A stretch of 46,937 nucleotides of DNA from an uncultured Prevotella sp. (GCA_900314995.1 OMXK01000026.1:1-46937), one strand, 5' to 3'; counted from the stretch's first letter, positions 8,078 to 16,515 are shown. Translations and numbers: made by a program. Notes: generated from the letters alone by a model not told the origin.

Positions 8078-10675
8078 TCAATCTTCCTTGTCATCCATCA
8101 ATACGGCTTCTTCTATATCGTCCTCTGATGAATCAACTGTTTGTTCTGTCGGCTCGACCTTGGGAGTTTGGTGGCGCTTTGCGCGACATCTATTAATCCA
8201 GTCCGCCACAGGTTTTCGGCCGAAGAATACAGCCAAGAAGATTAGCAGATAGCAAAGCCATGCCCACCACGAGCGATACCACGGAGAACCAATGGTGATT
8301 TTCAGCTGGCTCTCCACGTCGCCCATGGTTCCGTCATCCTTCAGCATTCGAACACAAAGGGTATAACTGCCTGAAGGCAAAGACATATAGGTGATATCGG
8401 GATTAATGGTCGTCGTCTTGATCCACTTTTCATTGAAACCTTTCAACTGATAGACAAAACGCGTACTATTGTTGACACCACCATTGTCGGATGCCATGTG
8501 GATTGTAAACTGATTCTGATGATACGACAGGCTGATCTCACCTTGCATGTCTAAGGCTTTCTCTAAGATAACATTTCCGTCAATCTTCTCACCGACCTCC
8601 ACTTCATGATCGAAGAGCACCAGACCACTGAATACAGGACGCTCTTTCGTATTGCCATCACCAAGATTCAAGGTATTGATGATGTCGAGACCATCTTGTC
8701 CGCCAATCAACAATTCACCGGAACGACTGCAATAGATAGCGCGCTGGTTAAACGGGCCTGGCTGCAGGCCATCACGATCGTTGAAACTACGCACCGTATA
8801 TGCCCACGAGCCGTCTTCCTGCTTAAGGGGAGTGATATTCGACACGCCATGGTCAGTAGCCACCCACATGGAATGCCGAGTGTCCTCGGTCACAGCGACT
8901 GCATTGGAGCCATGGAGACCTGACTTCATGTCGAGCAATGTCTTCTGTCCTGTCTTACGGTCATAAATCACCACGCCAGAAGGAGATACCAGCCACAGCA
9001 ATCCTCGACTGTCCATGACAGCCTGAGTTGTAGCAGTAGACACTGTTATCGCTTTCATATCATTATCCTGGGGAAGTGTGCCGTTAATCACCTTAAAGTT
9101 ACCTGGATTAATCAGCGCGTAATACTCCGAATTACCTAACACGAGCCAACCATTGGGAGCTGTAGATATACTGTTTGTCCATACAGTTTTCAGTACAGAA
9201 TTGTCTGTCGTAATAGCCTTTTGGGATCCCGTGTTCTTATCAATTCTGACAGCACCGCCACCGAGAACACCAGCCCAGATGTTACCCCAGCGGTCCTCGG
9301 TAACGCCCCATATATTGTTAGTCTTCAGAAGGCTACCTGCATCCGATGAGCGGAAATTCTTCCACTGTCCATCCTTGTATTTCAGCAGGCCACCTTCCCA
9401 CGTACCAAACCACAGGCTTCCGTCACGAGCTGCATAACTGCCCACCACCACATCACTGGGCACACCTAAAGATTGCTTGGTAAACTTCTCCAATGGTTCG
9501 CGCGTCTTGGCATCCATTTTCACGATACCACCACTGTTAAGTCCAAGCCAGTAGTTACCATCCTTATCCTCGGTGATAGCATTGATATCACCAAGAGCCA
9601 GACTGGTGAAATTAGACATGGCCTCAGAACACATGGCCACACCATTCTTATAGGAGGCTACCCACATACGGCCCAGCTGATCCAGATACAAGTGTTTCAG
9701 CGTTATATCAGGCAAAGACGTCTCGTCGCCTTTCACGTTTGTAAACTGACGCCACTCTTTGTTCTTGAAGTCGAGCACCAGCGCCCCCATGTGGTCGCTG
9801 GCCACCCAAAGGAAACCTTTGGCATCGTAGCAGACCTCCCATACAATAATTTCCTCCGGTACGTCCTGAAAGCCTTGTGCCCGCATCAGTTCCATGAGCG
9901 AAGAATACCAACGTTTCTCATTCTTCATATAGATATAAGTACCTGTAGAGTGCGTGATAACCCAGATATTCTGATCTTTATCTACCATCACCCAATAATC
10001 ATTATAGGTATCAAGTGTGCGCTTGACATAATCCTCTTTCCAAATGACCTTACCACGTTCGCCATCAATACACATCAGTTCACCATAGGTAGACACGAGG
10101 ACCATACCCTCCTCGCTCTCTGAGTAGGCAGAAACGCCAAACTCCTTGGCGAACTCATTGGGGCCATAGCCAAAGGGTATGTGGCTGACCTTCTTAGTCA
10201 CTGGGTTAAAATAGTAGAAGCCATCTTCATAAGTCTTAACCCAATAATTCTTCTTGGAATCTATATGAAGGCTCTCAATACCGCCTTTAACACCCTGCGC
10301 ATTCAACCAGCGCCCCGGATTTCTATCGACTTTCTCCGTCACTGGATCATAGAGCGAGTAGTTCATGCCCTGTTTCAGCCAAAGTCGGCCCCCATGAGCT
10401 TCCTGTATCTCGTCAACACGGTTATTGCGCAATGTGGTCGTATCCTTTTCATAAGAGAAATACGTTCTGAAACGATAGCCATCATAACGATTCAAGCCAT
10501 AGCCAGTTCCAAACCACACATAGCCCTGTGAATCACGAAAGATGCAACTGACCATCGAATTTGAAAGCCCTTCACGGGTATCCAAACGGCGGAATTTCAT
10601 GTCAGGTATTACTGCAGCCTCGACAACGGCTACCACGAATAATGTAAAAAATAATGATAAGGATAACTTTTTCAT
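8078..10675 (-). CDS. HTCS-like propeller sensor lacking any kinase domain
   Basis: An 865-residue paralogue of the neighbouring sensor with the same opening (IPDMKFRRLDTREGLSNSMV), propeller repeats, and Y_Y_Y domain (YHQNQFTIHMASDN, TTINPDITYMSLPSGSY). After the membrane segment (WWAWLCYLLIFLAVFF) only about 50 cytoplasmic residues remain, ending DDIEEAVLMDDKED. No HisKA, HATPase, receiver or HTH domain is present, and no frameshifted remainder follows before the next gene. The tail repeats the EEAVLMDD motif that ends the neighbouring sensor. It follows LacI by 21 nt. It may be a co-receptor or decoy working with its neighbour, or a truncated relic kept under selection. Confidence 0.85.
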   Translation of the reverse strand: MKKLSLSLFFTLFVVAVVEAAVIPDMKFRRLDTREGLSNSMVSCIFRDSQGYVWFGTGYGLNRYDGYRFRTYFSYEKDTTTLRNNRVDEIQEAHGGRLWLKQGMNYSLYDPVTEKVDRNPGRWLNAQGVKGGIESLHIDSKKNYWVKTYEDGFYYFNPVTKKVSHIPFGYGPNEFAKEFGVSAYSESEEGMVLVSTYGELMCIDGERGKVIWKEDYVKRTLDTYNDYWVMVDKDQNIWVITHSTGTYIYMKNEKRWYSSLMELMRAQGFQDVPEEIIVWEVCYDAKGFLWVASDHMGALVLDFKNKEWRQFTNVKGDETSLPDITLKHLYLDQLGRMWVASYKNGVAMCSEAMSNFTSLALGDINAITEDKDGNYWLGLNSGGIVKMDAKTREPLEKFTKQSLGVPSDVVVGSYAARDGSLWFGTWEGGLLKYKDGQWKNFRSSDAGSLLKTNNIWGVTEDRWGNIWAGVLGGGAVRIDKNTGSQKAITTDNSVLKTVWTNSISTAPNGWLVLGNSEYYALINPGNFKVINGTLPQDNDMKAITVSTATTQAVMDSRGLLWLVSPSGVVIYDRKTGQKTLLDMKSGLHGSNAVAVTEDTRHSMWVATDHGVSNITPLKQEDGSWAYTVRSFNDRDGLQPGPFNQRAIYCSRSGELLIGGQDGLDIINTLNLGDGNTKERPVFSGLVLFDHEVEVGEKIDGNVILEKALDMQGEISLSYHQNQFTIHMASDNGGVNNSTRFVYQLKGFNEKWIKTTTINPDITYMSLPSGSYTLCVRMLKDDGTMGDVESQLKITIGSPWYRSWWAWLCYLLIFLAVFFGRKPVADWINRCRAKRHQTPKVEPTEQTVDSSEDDIEEAVLMDDKED

Positions 10676-10696
10676 TTCTCAAAAAAGGATTTTAGA

Positions 10697-11719
10697 TTAT
10701 TTGTTTTTAGCAGAAGTCTCTCGGATAACCAAACGTTGTGGAACTATCTTCTTATATATCTTACTGTCTCCACCGATGTTCTTCAACAGTAACTGACAGG
10801 CCACTTTTCCCATCTCGTGCGACTGATCCTCAATGGCAGACATCTGGGGTGTGACATACCGGGCATGGACATCGTCAGTAAAGCCTATCAGTGCGATATC
10901 GTCAGGAATACGGAAGCCCAAACGCTTAATGGCTGTAAATGCTGCAAAAGTTATGATGTCATTAAAGGCCAGAATCGCATCGGGGCGGTTCTCTTTCTGA
11001 AGAAGGGCTGTCGTTGCCTCCAGAGCCCATTCGTAGTCAATCTTTTCGCAGACCACCAATTCGCGGTCTATTGGAATCTTATTCTCTCTCAAGGCTTCCA
11101 GGTAACCATGTTTACGTCTTTTCACCATATCCAAATGGTTGGGTCCGCCGATAAAAGCAATCCTTCGACTTCCGGTATCTATCAGATGCTGTGTTGCCTC
11201 CTGCGCTGCTTCATCACCATTAGCCATCACACTGGAAAACTTATCCTGAAGACAAGTACGTCCAAAGAACACTAACGGAATATCCATCTTTGAGATTTCC
11301 TCAAAATGGCTGTAGTCTGTGGTATTCTGGGATAGACATGCAACAATTCCCTCAACATGAAGACTTATAAAGTTATCAATGGCCTTTACCTCGTCATCAC
11401 TCTGTTCATGCGTATTGGCACTGATCACGGAATAGCCTGCCTTACTCGCCTCGTCCTCAATACCATCCAACACGGCTGCATAATAATGGGTCACCAGATT
11501 GGGTACCACGACACCGATGACTCTCGGCGCCTCTTTACGAAGACTCTGGGCAAAAGGGTTGGGACGATAATTAAGACGCTTTGCGAGAGCCTTTACCTTT
11601 TCTTGCATCTCAAGGCCTATCTCCGGTGAACTACGTAAAGCCCTGCTGACAGTTGCAATACTCACGCCTAGTTCCTTGGCAAGATCCTTTAAGGAAGTTC
11701 GATGTTTGTTATTTGCCAT
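10697..11719 (-). CDS. LacI-family transcriptional regulator
   Basis: A 340-residue LacI/GalR regulator. The HTH at residues 6-30 (LKDLAKELGVSIATVSRAL) and hinge (LNYRPNPFAQSLR) precede a periplasmic-binding-protein-like sensor domain (VIGVVVPNLVTHYY through AFNDIITFAAFTAIKRLG and IGFTDD). It probably senses a sugar and controls the downstream sensors and GH31, which follow at 21-nt spacing. Start 11719 is preferred over 11743 because AAGGA lies 9 nt upstream and the -7 box lies at 11741-11748. A LacI-type palindrome overlaps its own promoter, so autoregulation is likely. Confidence 0.9.
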   Translation of the reverse strand: MANNKHRTSLKDLAKELGVSIATVSRALRSSPEIGLEMQEKVKALAKRLNYRPNPFAQSLRKEAPRVIGVVVPNLVTHYYAAVLDGIEDEASKAGYSVISANTHEQSDDEVKAIDNFISLHVEGIVACLSQNTTDYSHFEEISKMDIPLVFFGRTCLQDKFSSVMANGDEAAQEATQHLIDTGSRRIAFIGGPNHLDMVKRRKHGYLEALRENKIPIDRELVVCEKIDYEWALEATTALLQKENRPDAILAFNDIITFAAFTAIKRLGFRIPDDIALIGFTDDVHARYVTPQMSAIEDQSHEMGKVACQLLLKNIGGDSKIYKKIVPQRLVIRETSAKNK

Positions 11720-11740
11720 ACGCTTTATTCCTTGACGCGG

Positions 11741-11780
11741 CAAAGATACAAAATATATTTCATTAGCGCAAACGTTTACG
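11741..11780 (-). promoter_or_regulatory. LacI gene promoter with LacI-type operator
   Basis: On the minus strand TTTG (11769-11772) and TATCTTTG (11741-11748) are 20 nt apart. The -33 box lies inside a 14-bp near-palindrome at 11767-11780 with core AAACGTTT (11770-11777), the usual half-site pattern for LacI-family operators. Confidence 0.7.
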
Positions 11781-11825
11781 TGTTTTTTTTACTTAAAATA
11801 GAGGTATTTCATGGTATTTTGTTCG

Positions 11826-11833
11826 TACCTTTG
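11826..11833 (+). promoter_or_regulatory. -7 box of an orphan plus-strand promoter
   Basis: TACCTTTG followed by CA, the usual form in this window. No convincing TTTG lies 20 nt upstream. The next plus-strand element is a terminator about 60 nt on, with no ORF between. Confidence 0.5.
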
Positions 11834-11840
11834 CACCAGC

Positions 11841-11930
11841 AAATTCAGAATGAGTAATGAATAGTTGATAATAAGTTAGTTAGAAAACGAGAACCAAGAC
11901 TGTCGTGATGACACTCTTGGTTCTTTTTTT
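11841..11930 (+). ncRNA. candidate small RNA (about 90 nt)
   Basis: Between the -7 box at 11826-11833 and a strong intrinsic terminator at 11891-11930 lies about 50 nt with no ORF longer than four codons (MSNE then stop). Both neighbouring genes run on the opposite strand, so the terminator does not serve a plus-strand gene. This fits a stand-alone small RNA. Alternatively the hairpin mainly ends the minus-strand inositol operon and the promoter is fortuitous. Confidence 0.4.
11891..11930 (+). terminator. intrinsic terminator, possibly bidirectional
   Basis: A 9-bp perfect stem (11891-11899 with 11915-11923) extends through one mismatch into 4 more base pairs around a GTGAT loop. Seven T follow on the plus strand. 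On the minus strand the tail is weaker (TCGTTTTC) but could end the inositol operon. Confidence 0.8.
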
Positions 11931-11963
11931 GCGCTCGTACTCAGACGATCCTTACAGAATACT

Positions 11964-13292
11964 TTAGTCTATCTCCTCATCGGGTTCGTAACCGCCCATC
12001 TCACGGATAGCATTCTTGAGCATCGTGTACTGCTGATAGAGATGGTTTACGGGTTTCTCCCCCTGGGTATAGTCATGCATCGGACTCTTCAGGAAGAAAC
12101 TCAAGAAGCGCTGTATGCCATAGCGCCCGGCTCTTGCTGCAAGGTCGCTCAGCAGACAGAGGTCAAGACAAAGAGGAGCAGCAAGTATTGAATCACGACA
12201 CAGGAAATTAATCTTTACCTGCATGGGATACCCCATCCATCCAAAGATATCGATGTTATCCCATCCTTCCTTATTGTCATTCCTTGGAGGATAATAGTTG
12301 ATGCACACCTTGTGATAATATTGACTGTTGTCCTCGTTGCCAGATCCATAAAGATCGGGCTGAATATCCGGTTGAAGGATTGTCTCAAGTGTTGATAGTT
12401 TAGAGACTTCTTTCGTACGGAAATTGGCAGGTTCGTCAAGGACGAGTCCGTCGCGATTTCCAAGAATATTAGTAGAGAACCAGCCCTGCAATCCAAGACA
12501 ACGCGTACCAATAATTGGTGCAAAGCCTGATTTCACAAGCGTCTGACCAGTTTTGAAATCCTTTCCAGCAATAGGCATCCGTGTTATCTCTGCCAGTTCC
12601 CACATAGCAGGGATATCAACAGCAGTATTAGGAGCACCCATAATAAAAGGAGCACCTTCAGACATGGCTGCATAAGCATAGCACATCGATGGCGCGATGT
12701 GCGCACGGTCATCCTCCTTCATCGCATTTTCCAGGTCGCTGAGATGATAATGCACTTTCTCATCAACAGGTACATAAATCTCTGTTGATGCAGCCCAAAG
12801 GACAACAAGCCGTGCACACTGATGAACAGCCTTAAAATTACGTATATCCTCACGTAAAGCCTCTACCATTTCCCAACGAGTCTTACAGTCTTTTACATGG
12901 TCCCCATCAAGACGCTTTGCATAGTTTTTGTCAAAGGCGGCTTTCATCGGGACAATCTTTTCCAACTCCTCGCGTACAGGTGCAATATCTTTCTCATTCA
13001 GCACTTGGGCATACATTGCTGCCTGATAGGCATTCTGTGGATATACATCCCAACATCCGAAAACAATATCGTCCAGTTTTGCCAACGGCACGATCTCGTC
13101 ATATTTCAGATATTTCTTGTCCGCTCCTTTACCTACACGAATCTTATCGTACTGAGTCATCGAGCCTATAGGCTTTGCCAATCCCTTACGGGTCATGAGC
13201 ACACCAGTCATAAAGGTTGTAGCCACAGCACCGTTGCCTACGACCATAATACCGATTTTTCCTTCTGCAGGCTTCACATTTGTTCTATTCAT
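11964..13292 (-). CDS. ino1: myo-inositol-1-phosphate synthase
   Basis: A 442-residue NAD-dependent synthase that isomerises glucose 6-phosphate to inositol phosphate. It has the N-terminal nucleotide-binding loop IMVVGNGAVATTFMTG and the conserved blocks of bacterial MIPS: FGCWDVYPQN, VVLWAASTEIY, GAPNTAVDIPA, GKDFKTGQTL and STNILGNRDG. It is the last gene of a five-gene operon, 26 nt after the HAD gene, and supplies the head group for the phosphatidyltransferase encoded upstream. ATG at 13292 is preferred; a GTG two codons earlier (13298) is possible. Recognition is firm. Confidence 0.95.
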   Translation of the reverse strand: MNRTNVKPAEGKIGIMVVGNGAVATTFMTGVLMTRKGLAKPIGSMTQYDKIRVGKGADKKYLKYDEIVPLAKLDDIVFGCWDVYPQNAYQAAMYAQVLNEKDIAPVREELEKIVPMKAAFDKNYAKRLDGDHVKDCKTRWEMVEALREDIRNFKAVHQCARLVVLWAASTEIYVPVDEKVHYHLSDLENAMKEDDRAHIAPSMCYAYAAMSEGAPFIMGAPNTAVDIPAMWELAEITRMPIAGKDFKTGQTLVKSGFAPIIGTRCLGLQGWFSTNILGNRDGLVLDEPANFRTKEVSKLSTLETILQPDIQPDLYGSGNEDNSQYYHKVCINYYPPRNDNKEGWDNIDIFGWMGYPMQVKINFLCRDSILAAPLCLDLCLLSDLAARAGRYGIQRFLSFFLKSPMHDYTQGEKPVNHLYQQYTMLKNAIREMGGYEPDEEID

Positions 13293-13318
13293 ATTCACTA
13301 TATCGTTTTATTATTTTC

Positions 13319-13984
13319 TCATTGCAATAACTCATCAAGCGTCATGATGACACGATCTGCCTGATTCTCACCATCCTGGGCATTCGTCCAGCCCTCGCCC
13401 TTAAGCCATACTGTATGGCATCCTGCACGTTTTGCAGGGATTATATCTTTTTCCAGACTATCTCCTACTACCGTTACTTCCTCTGGCTTCATTCCAAGGG
13501 CATCAACACCCAGAAGAAAGATTTGCGGATCTGGTTTCCTGATTCCGACAACAGCAGACTCTATGACTTCTGCAAAGATTCCATCAAGTCCAAACTCCTG
13601 AAGTACAACGGAGATATTCCCATAGAAATTACTTACCAACACCATCGGAGATGCTTTCATTTGCATAAGGACTCTCCTACTAAGCGCAGTCTGCGACTTT
13701 GTCCTTTCGTAAACGTCTGATACTATCGCATCTGTATAACTCTCATTGTTCAAATATGTCAGTTCAAGCTGCACCTTTGCCTTCAAAGTCTGAAGAAACG
13801 TATCTGTGGGCTGGATAATCTTATTCCTGCCTAATGTACGTTCTGCATAAACATAGGCATCCCTGAACTGGGATTCTGACACAGGGACTTGGTGACGCTC
13901 AAAAGCATGCCACAACAGCATACCCCAATGCTGCCCACCGGTATCAAGCGTACCTCCATAATCAAATATATACCCCTTATTCAT
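13319..13984 (-). CDS. HAD-superfamily hydrolase of inositol-lipid operon
   Basis: A 221-residue HAD protein with motif I FDYGGTLD, motif II LVSNFYGN, motif III RKPDPQIF and motif IV VVGDSLEKD. The second Asp of the DxD motif is Gly, so the general acid/base found in most HAD phosphatases is missing while the nucleophile Asp remains. Position between the CDP-alcohol phosphatidyltransferase (8-nt overlap) and inositol-phosphate synthase suggests it acts on a phosphorylated inositol lipid or inositol phosphate. In Bacteroides a HAD-type phosphatase in the equivalent cluster is assigned to phosphatidylinositol-phosphate dephosphorylation. Activity here is inference. Confidence 0.85.
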   Translation of the reverse strand: MNKGYIFDYGGTLDTGGQHWGMLLWHAFERHQVPVSESQFRDAYVYAERTLGRNKIIQPTDTFLQTLKAKVQLELTYLNNESYTDAIVSDVYERTKSQTALSRRVLMQMKASPMVLVSNFYGNISVVLQEFGLDGIFAEVIESAVVGIRKPDPQIFLLGVDALGMKPEEVTVVGDSLEKDIIPAKRAGCHTVWLKGEGWTNAQDGENQADRVIMTLDELLQ

Positions 13985-14903
13985 GCTTTTTCGACAATTC
14001 TATCCATAATTTGTTACAAAGCTGCTCATGAGTACGATGCATATAGACATACATCATTTGAAAGACTGTCAACTCGGCAACTGGATATAACCATGGACAG
14101 TCAATCAGACAAGACACATAAAGCGTAATTGCACGTGCATTGAATGTGAGCAGGTTGGTATATTTCATCAAGGGCAGACTACCACGGAGGAAGCGTTGCC
14201 TCATCTCTTCGGAAGGATGGCTATTCCATTTTGGGAAAAAGCGTTGGAATTCTGGTGTACGTCGTTCCTGGCTCCTACAGTAATTGGCATAATTATAGTA
14301 AAATACACGTGAGAAATATGCCTGTTTGGGAAGATTATCGTAAATCATACGTTGCTGTTGATAATTATCCAGTTCACTACCGTCTTTACCTAAAAGGAAA
14401 AAGAGGTGTATTTGCCGATAATAATCAGCCAGTGAACTTTGGCGGGAGTGACAGCCAAACCCTGCCACAGCAGCCAGGATGAATCCAAAGATTCCCCACG
14501 AAATATCTGTTCCTGGAATGTGTTGCGGCCACAAGCGGACCACAATACCGACATAGATACTCGCGAACCACAAATCGCCAGAAAAACCATCAAGCACACG
14601 CCCAACAAGTGTTTTCTTACCCGTCAGACGCGCCATCTGTCCATCAGTAGAGTCACAAAAATTGGCAAGCATTAATAAAATGACACCATAGAGATTATGC
14701 AGGAGATCTGTATAATGGAACATCCAACCTGCAGCAACGCCAAGGAAAATGGAAAGAATCGTTATTGCGTTTGGATGAACACCCAATTTATTCCAGAAAA
14801 GAGCAAACACAAGACCTATCGGACGTGTAAAGTACACATCCAGCCACTCTTCTGTGTCTTCTGATTTTATCGAGACCTTCAATAGTTCTCTAAAGTTTGC
14901 CAT
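13977..14903 (-). CDS. CDP-alcohol phosphatidyltransferase (PI-phosphate synthase-like)
   Basis: A 308-residue membrane enzyme expected to move a phosphatidyl group from CDP-diacylglycerol to inositol phosphate. The N-terminal block LGVHPNAITILSIFLG and several hydrophobic segments fit the family. The signature reads DSTDGQMAR, 8 residues, G, 3 residues, D, GFSGD. The fourth acidic position of the usual D-x3-D end is Gly, with Asp one residue later. The C-terminal 150 residues are longer than in minimal family members and contain a soluble stretch. It lies 13 nt after the ATP-grasp gene and overlaps the HAD gene, so the operon context supports an inositol-phospholipid role. Confidence 0.88.
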   Translation of the reverse strand: MANFRELLKVSIKSEDTEEWLDVYFTRPIGLVFALFWNKLGVHPNAITILSIFLGVAAGWMFHYTDLLHNLYGVILLMLANFCDSTDGQMARLTGKKTLVGRVLDGFSGDLWFASIYVGIVVRLWPQHIPGTDISWGIFGFILAAVAGFGCHSRQSSLADYYRQIHLFFLLGKDGSELDNYQQQRMIYDNLPKQAYFSRVFYYNYANYCRSQERRTPEFQRFFPKWNSHPSEEMRQRFLRGSLPLMKYTNLLTFNARAITLYVSCLIDCPWLYPVAELTVFQMMYVYMHRTHEQLCNKLWIELSKKHE

Positions 14904-14916
14904 CTATTTGTCTTTA

Positions 14917-15702
14917 TCAATTATCTACCAGCGTTACGATCGCATCAGCAGCCTCTTCCCTACACCGCGAGAAACTAGGCCAGTCATTAAAGTCGATGAT
15001 ACAATATGTACCATCCGCCTTGACAATGCAGTCACCACCATATATATCTACTCCTACCGCTTCTGCTAAAAGGTCAGCTTTCCGTTGCAGGCCCTCTTTG
15101 TCAAACCGATAGTGTTGAGCCATACCATTATACCGTTCGTCACCAAATTTGGAAATACCATCATCGGTGGGATAGAACAAGCGGAAAAATCCGGTATTCC
15201 TGACGCCATAGAACTTCACCAAGTCACCTTTCACGTGAGCACTTACCACATACTGGGTAATCCCCTTATCCTGGAATTCCTTGACTTTTTCTACCAGTGT
15301 CTTCTTATCTGCCACATACACTACGTCACCGCGTGTCTGTGCAGCCATATCTCCACGCTTCAGCCAGAAACCGTCATCTCCCTCGGAGGGAGGCATTGGT
15401 ATAGACATCCTATCCATTATCGACTCTATGCAGACACGTGTACAACGCTCTACTCCTTCTGGCCTATTCAGAATCTTTGAGCCCACAACCTTTTTCAGGG
15501 AGCATAAGGTCTCGGGCAGTCGCCCCATCGTCAAGATATACTGAAAGGACTGCAGGTCTAACGACAAGTCTGTCTCTCGCTGCACAACGACCTCATGCCC
15601 TTTTTCACGCAATCTCAGAACTACACTGGTCAGTATAGCCTCATCCTTTTCTATAGAATTTGGCGAAAACTGCTCTGCCCGTTTTATAGCCAACACCTTC
15701 AT
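14917..15702 (-). CDS. ATP-grasp family ligase
   Basis: A 261-residue protein with an ATP-grasp-like layout: central FWLKRGDMAAQT (likely ATP-binding Lys), VSAHVKGDLVKFYGV, and the C-terminal metal-binding block VKADGTYCIIDFNDWPSF. RimK-like and carboxylate-amine ligases share this fold and join a carboxylate to an amine or thiol through an acyl phosphate. Start 15702 is chosen because it overlaps the preceding stop as ATGA; the 26-residue upstream extension lies inside the neighbouring gene. Within the inositol-lipid operon it might attach an amino acid or similar group to the head group, but the substrate cannot be read from sequence. Confidence 0.8.
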   Translation of the reverse strand: MKVLAIKRAEQFSPNSIEKDEAILTSVVLRLREKGHEVVVQRETDLSLDLQSFQYILTMGRLPETLCSLKKVVGSKILNRPEGVERCTRVCIESIMDRMSIPMPPSEGDDGFWLKRGDMAAQTRGDVVYVADKKTLVEKVKEFQDKGITQYVVSAHVKGDLVKFYGVRNTGFFRLFYPTDDGISKFGDERYNGMAQHYRFDKEGLQRKADLLAEAVGVDIYGGDCIVKADGTYCIIDFNDWPSFSRCREEAADAIVTLVDN

Positions 15703-16415
15703 CTCACTTCTTTCAGAAACAATTCTGCTTTCTGAATATCTTCTGCGTGGTCTATGTCCAGCACCTTTGAGAATGGCCATGCTTTCAGTTTCAGGCCATC
15801 CTGAATCAAAGCCCGCTGAAAATTACGCATCCGACTTTCTCCGCGATTAACACACTGCTCCAATGTTTTTAGCGAACGAGATGTCAAACCATAGATGCCA
15901 CCACTAATATACTTAGCCTCATCAGAGGTATCATAGAAACCTGTTATAGCCAACTGGTCATCCGTATGTACATATAGTGGTTTCTCGTCATCTATGAAAT
16001 CCGTCACACCCATCAAACCATCTATTGCACCATTCGCGACTTGCGACCTAAATGCCTGAACATACGCCGTGAATTCCTGCTCTCGAAAGACCGTATCCAC
16101 TGTAGTCAGCACAAAAGGATCACCTTCAAGCCACTGGTGCAGTTCCCACATACTATGCATCGAACTTGGTGTCGACTTGACAATGAACCTCACAGGAACT
16201 TGACCCAACTGTTTGAGATAAGCCAGATGATTGCCAACACTTGCCATCTTCTCATTGCAGATTACTACAATTTCTGAAGCATCGTTCATCATGAACACAC
16301 GTATCAGACGATCTATCAGCTTTTCACCATTCACCTCAACCAAAGGTTTGGGACTATGGATTCCTTCACTGTAAAGCCGCGAGCCTTCGCCCGCGGCAAT
16401 GATTGCATATCTCAT
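15699..16415 (-). CDS. sugar-phosphate nucleotidyltransferase-like protein
   Basis: A 238-residue GT-A-fold nucleotidyltransferase beginning MRYAIIAAGEGSRL, a variant of the GxGTRL nucleotide-binding loop, with SPKPLVEVNGEKLIDRLI following. TTVDTVF occupies the place of the metal-binding Asp region. Relatives activate sugar, choline or inositol phosphates with CTP or other NTPs. It is the first gene of the inositol-lipid operon with AAAGGA ahead of the ATG, and overlaps the ATP-grasp gene by 4 nt. CTP:inositol-phosphate cytidylyltransferase is a reasonable guess but unproven. Confidence 0.85.
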   Translation of the reverse strand: MRYAIIAAGEGSRLYSEGIHSPKPLVEVNGEKLIDRLIRVFMMNDASEIVVICNEKMASVGNHLAYLKQLGQVPVRFIVKSTPSSMHSMWELHQWLEGDPFVLTTVDTVFREQEFTAYVQAFRSQVANGAIDGLMGVTDFIDDEKPLYVHTDDQLAITGFYDTSDEAKYISGGIYGLTSRSLKTLEQCVNRGESRMRNFQRALIQDGLKLKAWPFSKVLDIDHAEDIQKAELFLKEVR

Positions 16416-16455
16416 TCTTTCCTTTGCTCAAATGCAATATTGCGCTATAATTCGG

Positions 16456-16463
16456 CAAAGGTA
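16456..16463 (-). promoter_or_regulatory. -7 box of the inositol-lipid operon
   Basis: TACCTTTG on the minus strand, about 40 nt upstream of the nucleotidyltransferase ATG; a T-rich stretch stands in for the -33 box. No other clear promoter is visible inside the five-gene run. Confidence 0.6.
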
Positions 16464-16515
16464 CGCATTTCTAACGAGAAAAAGAATTTAATTAAGAAAT
16501 TTTAATCTATATACG

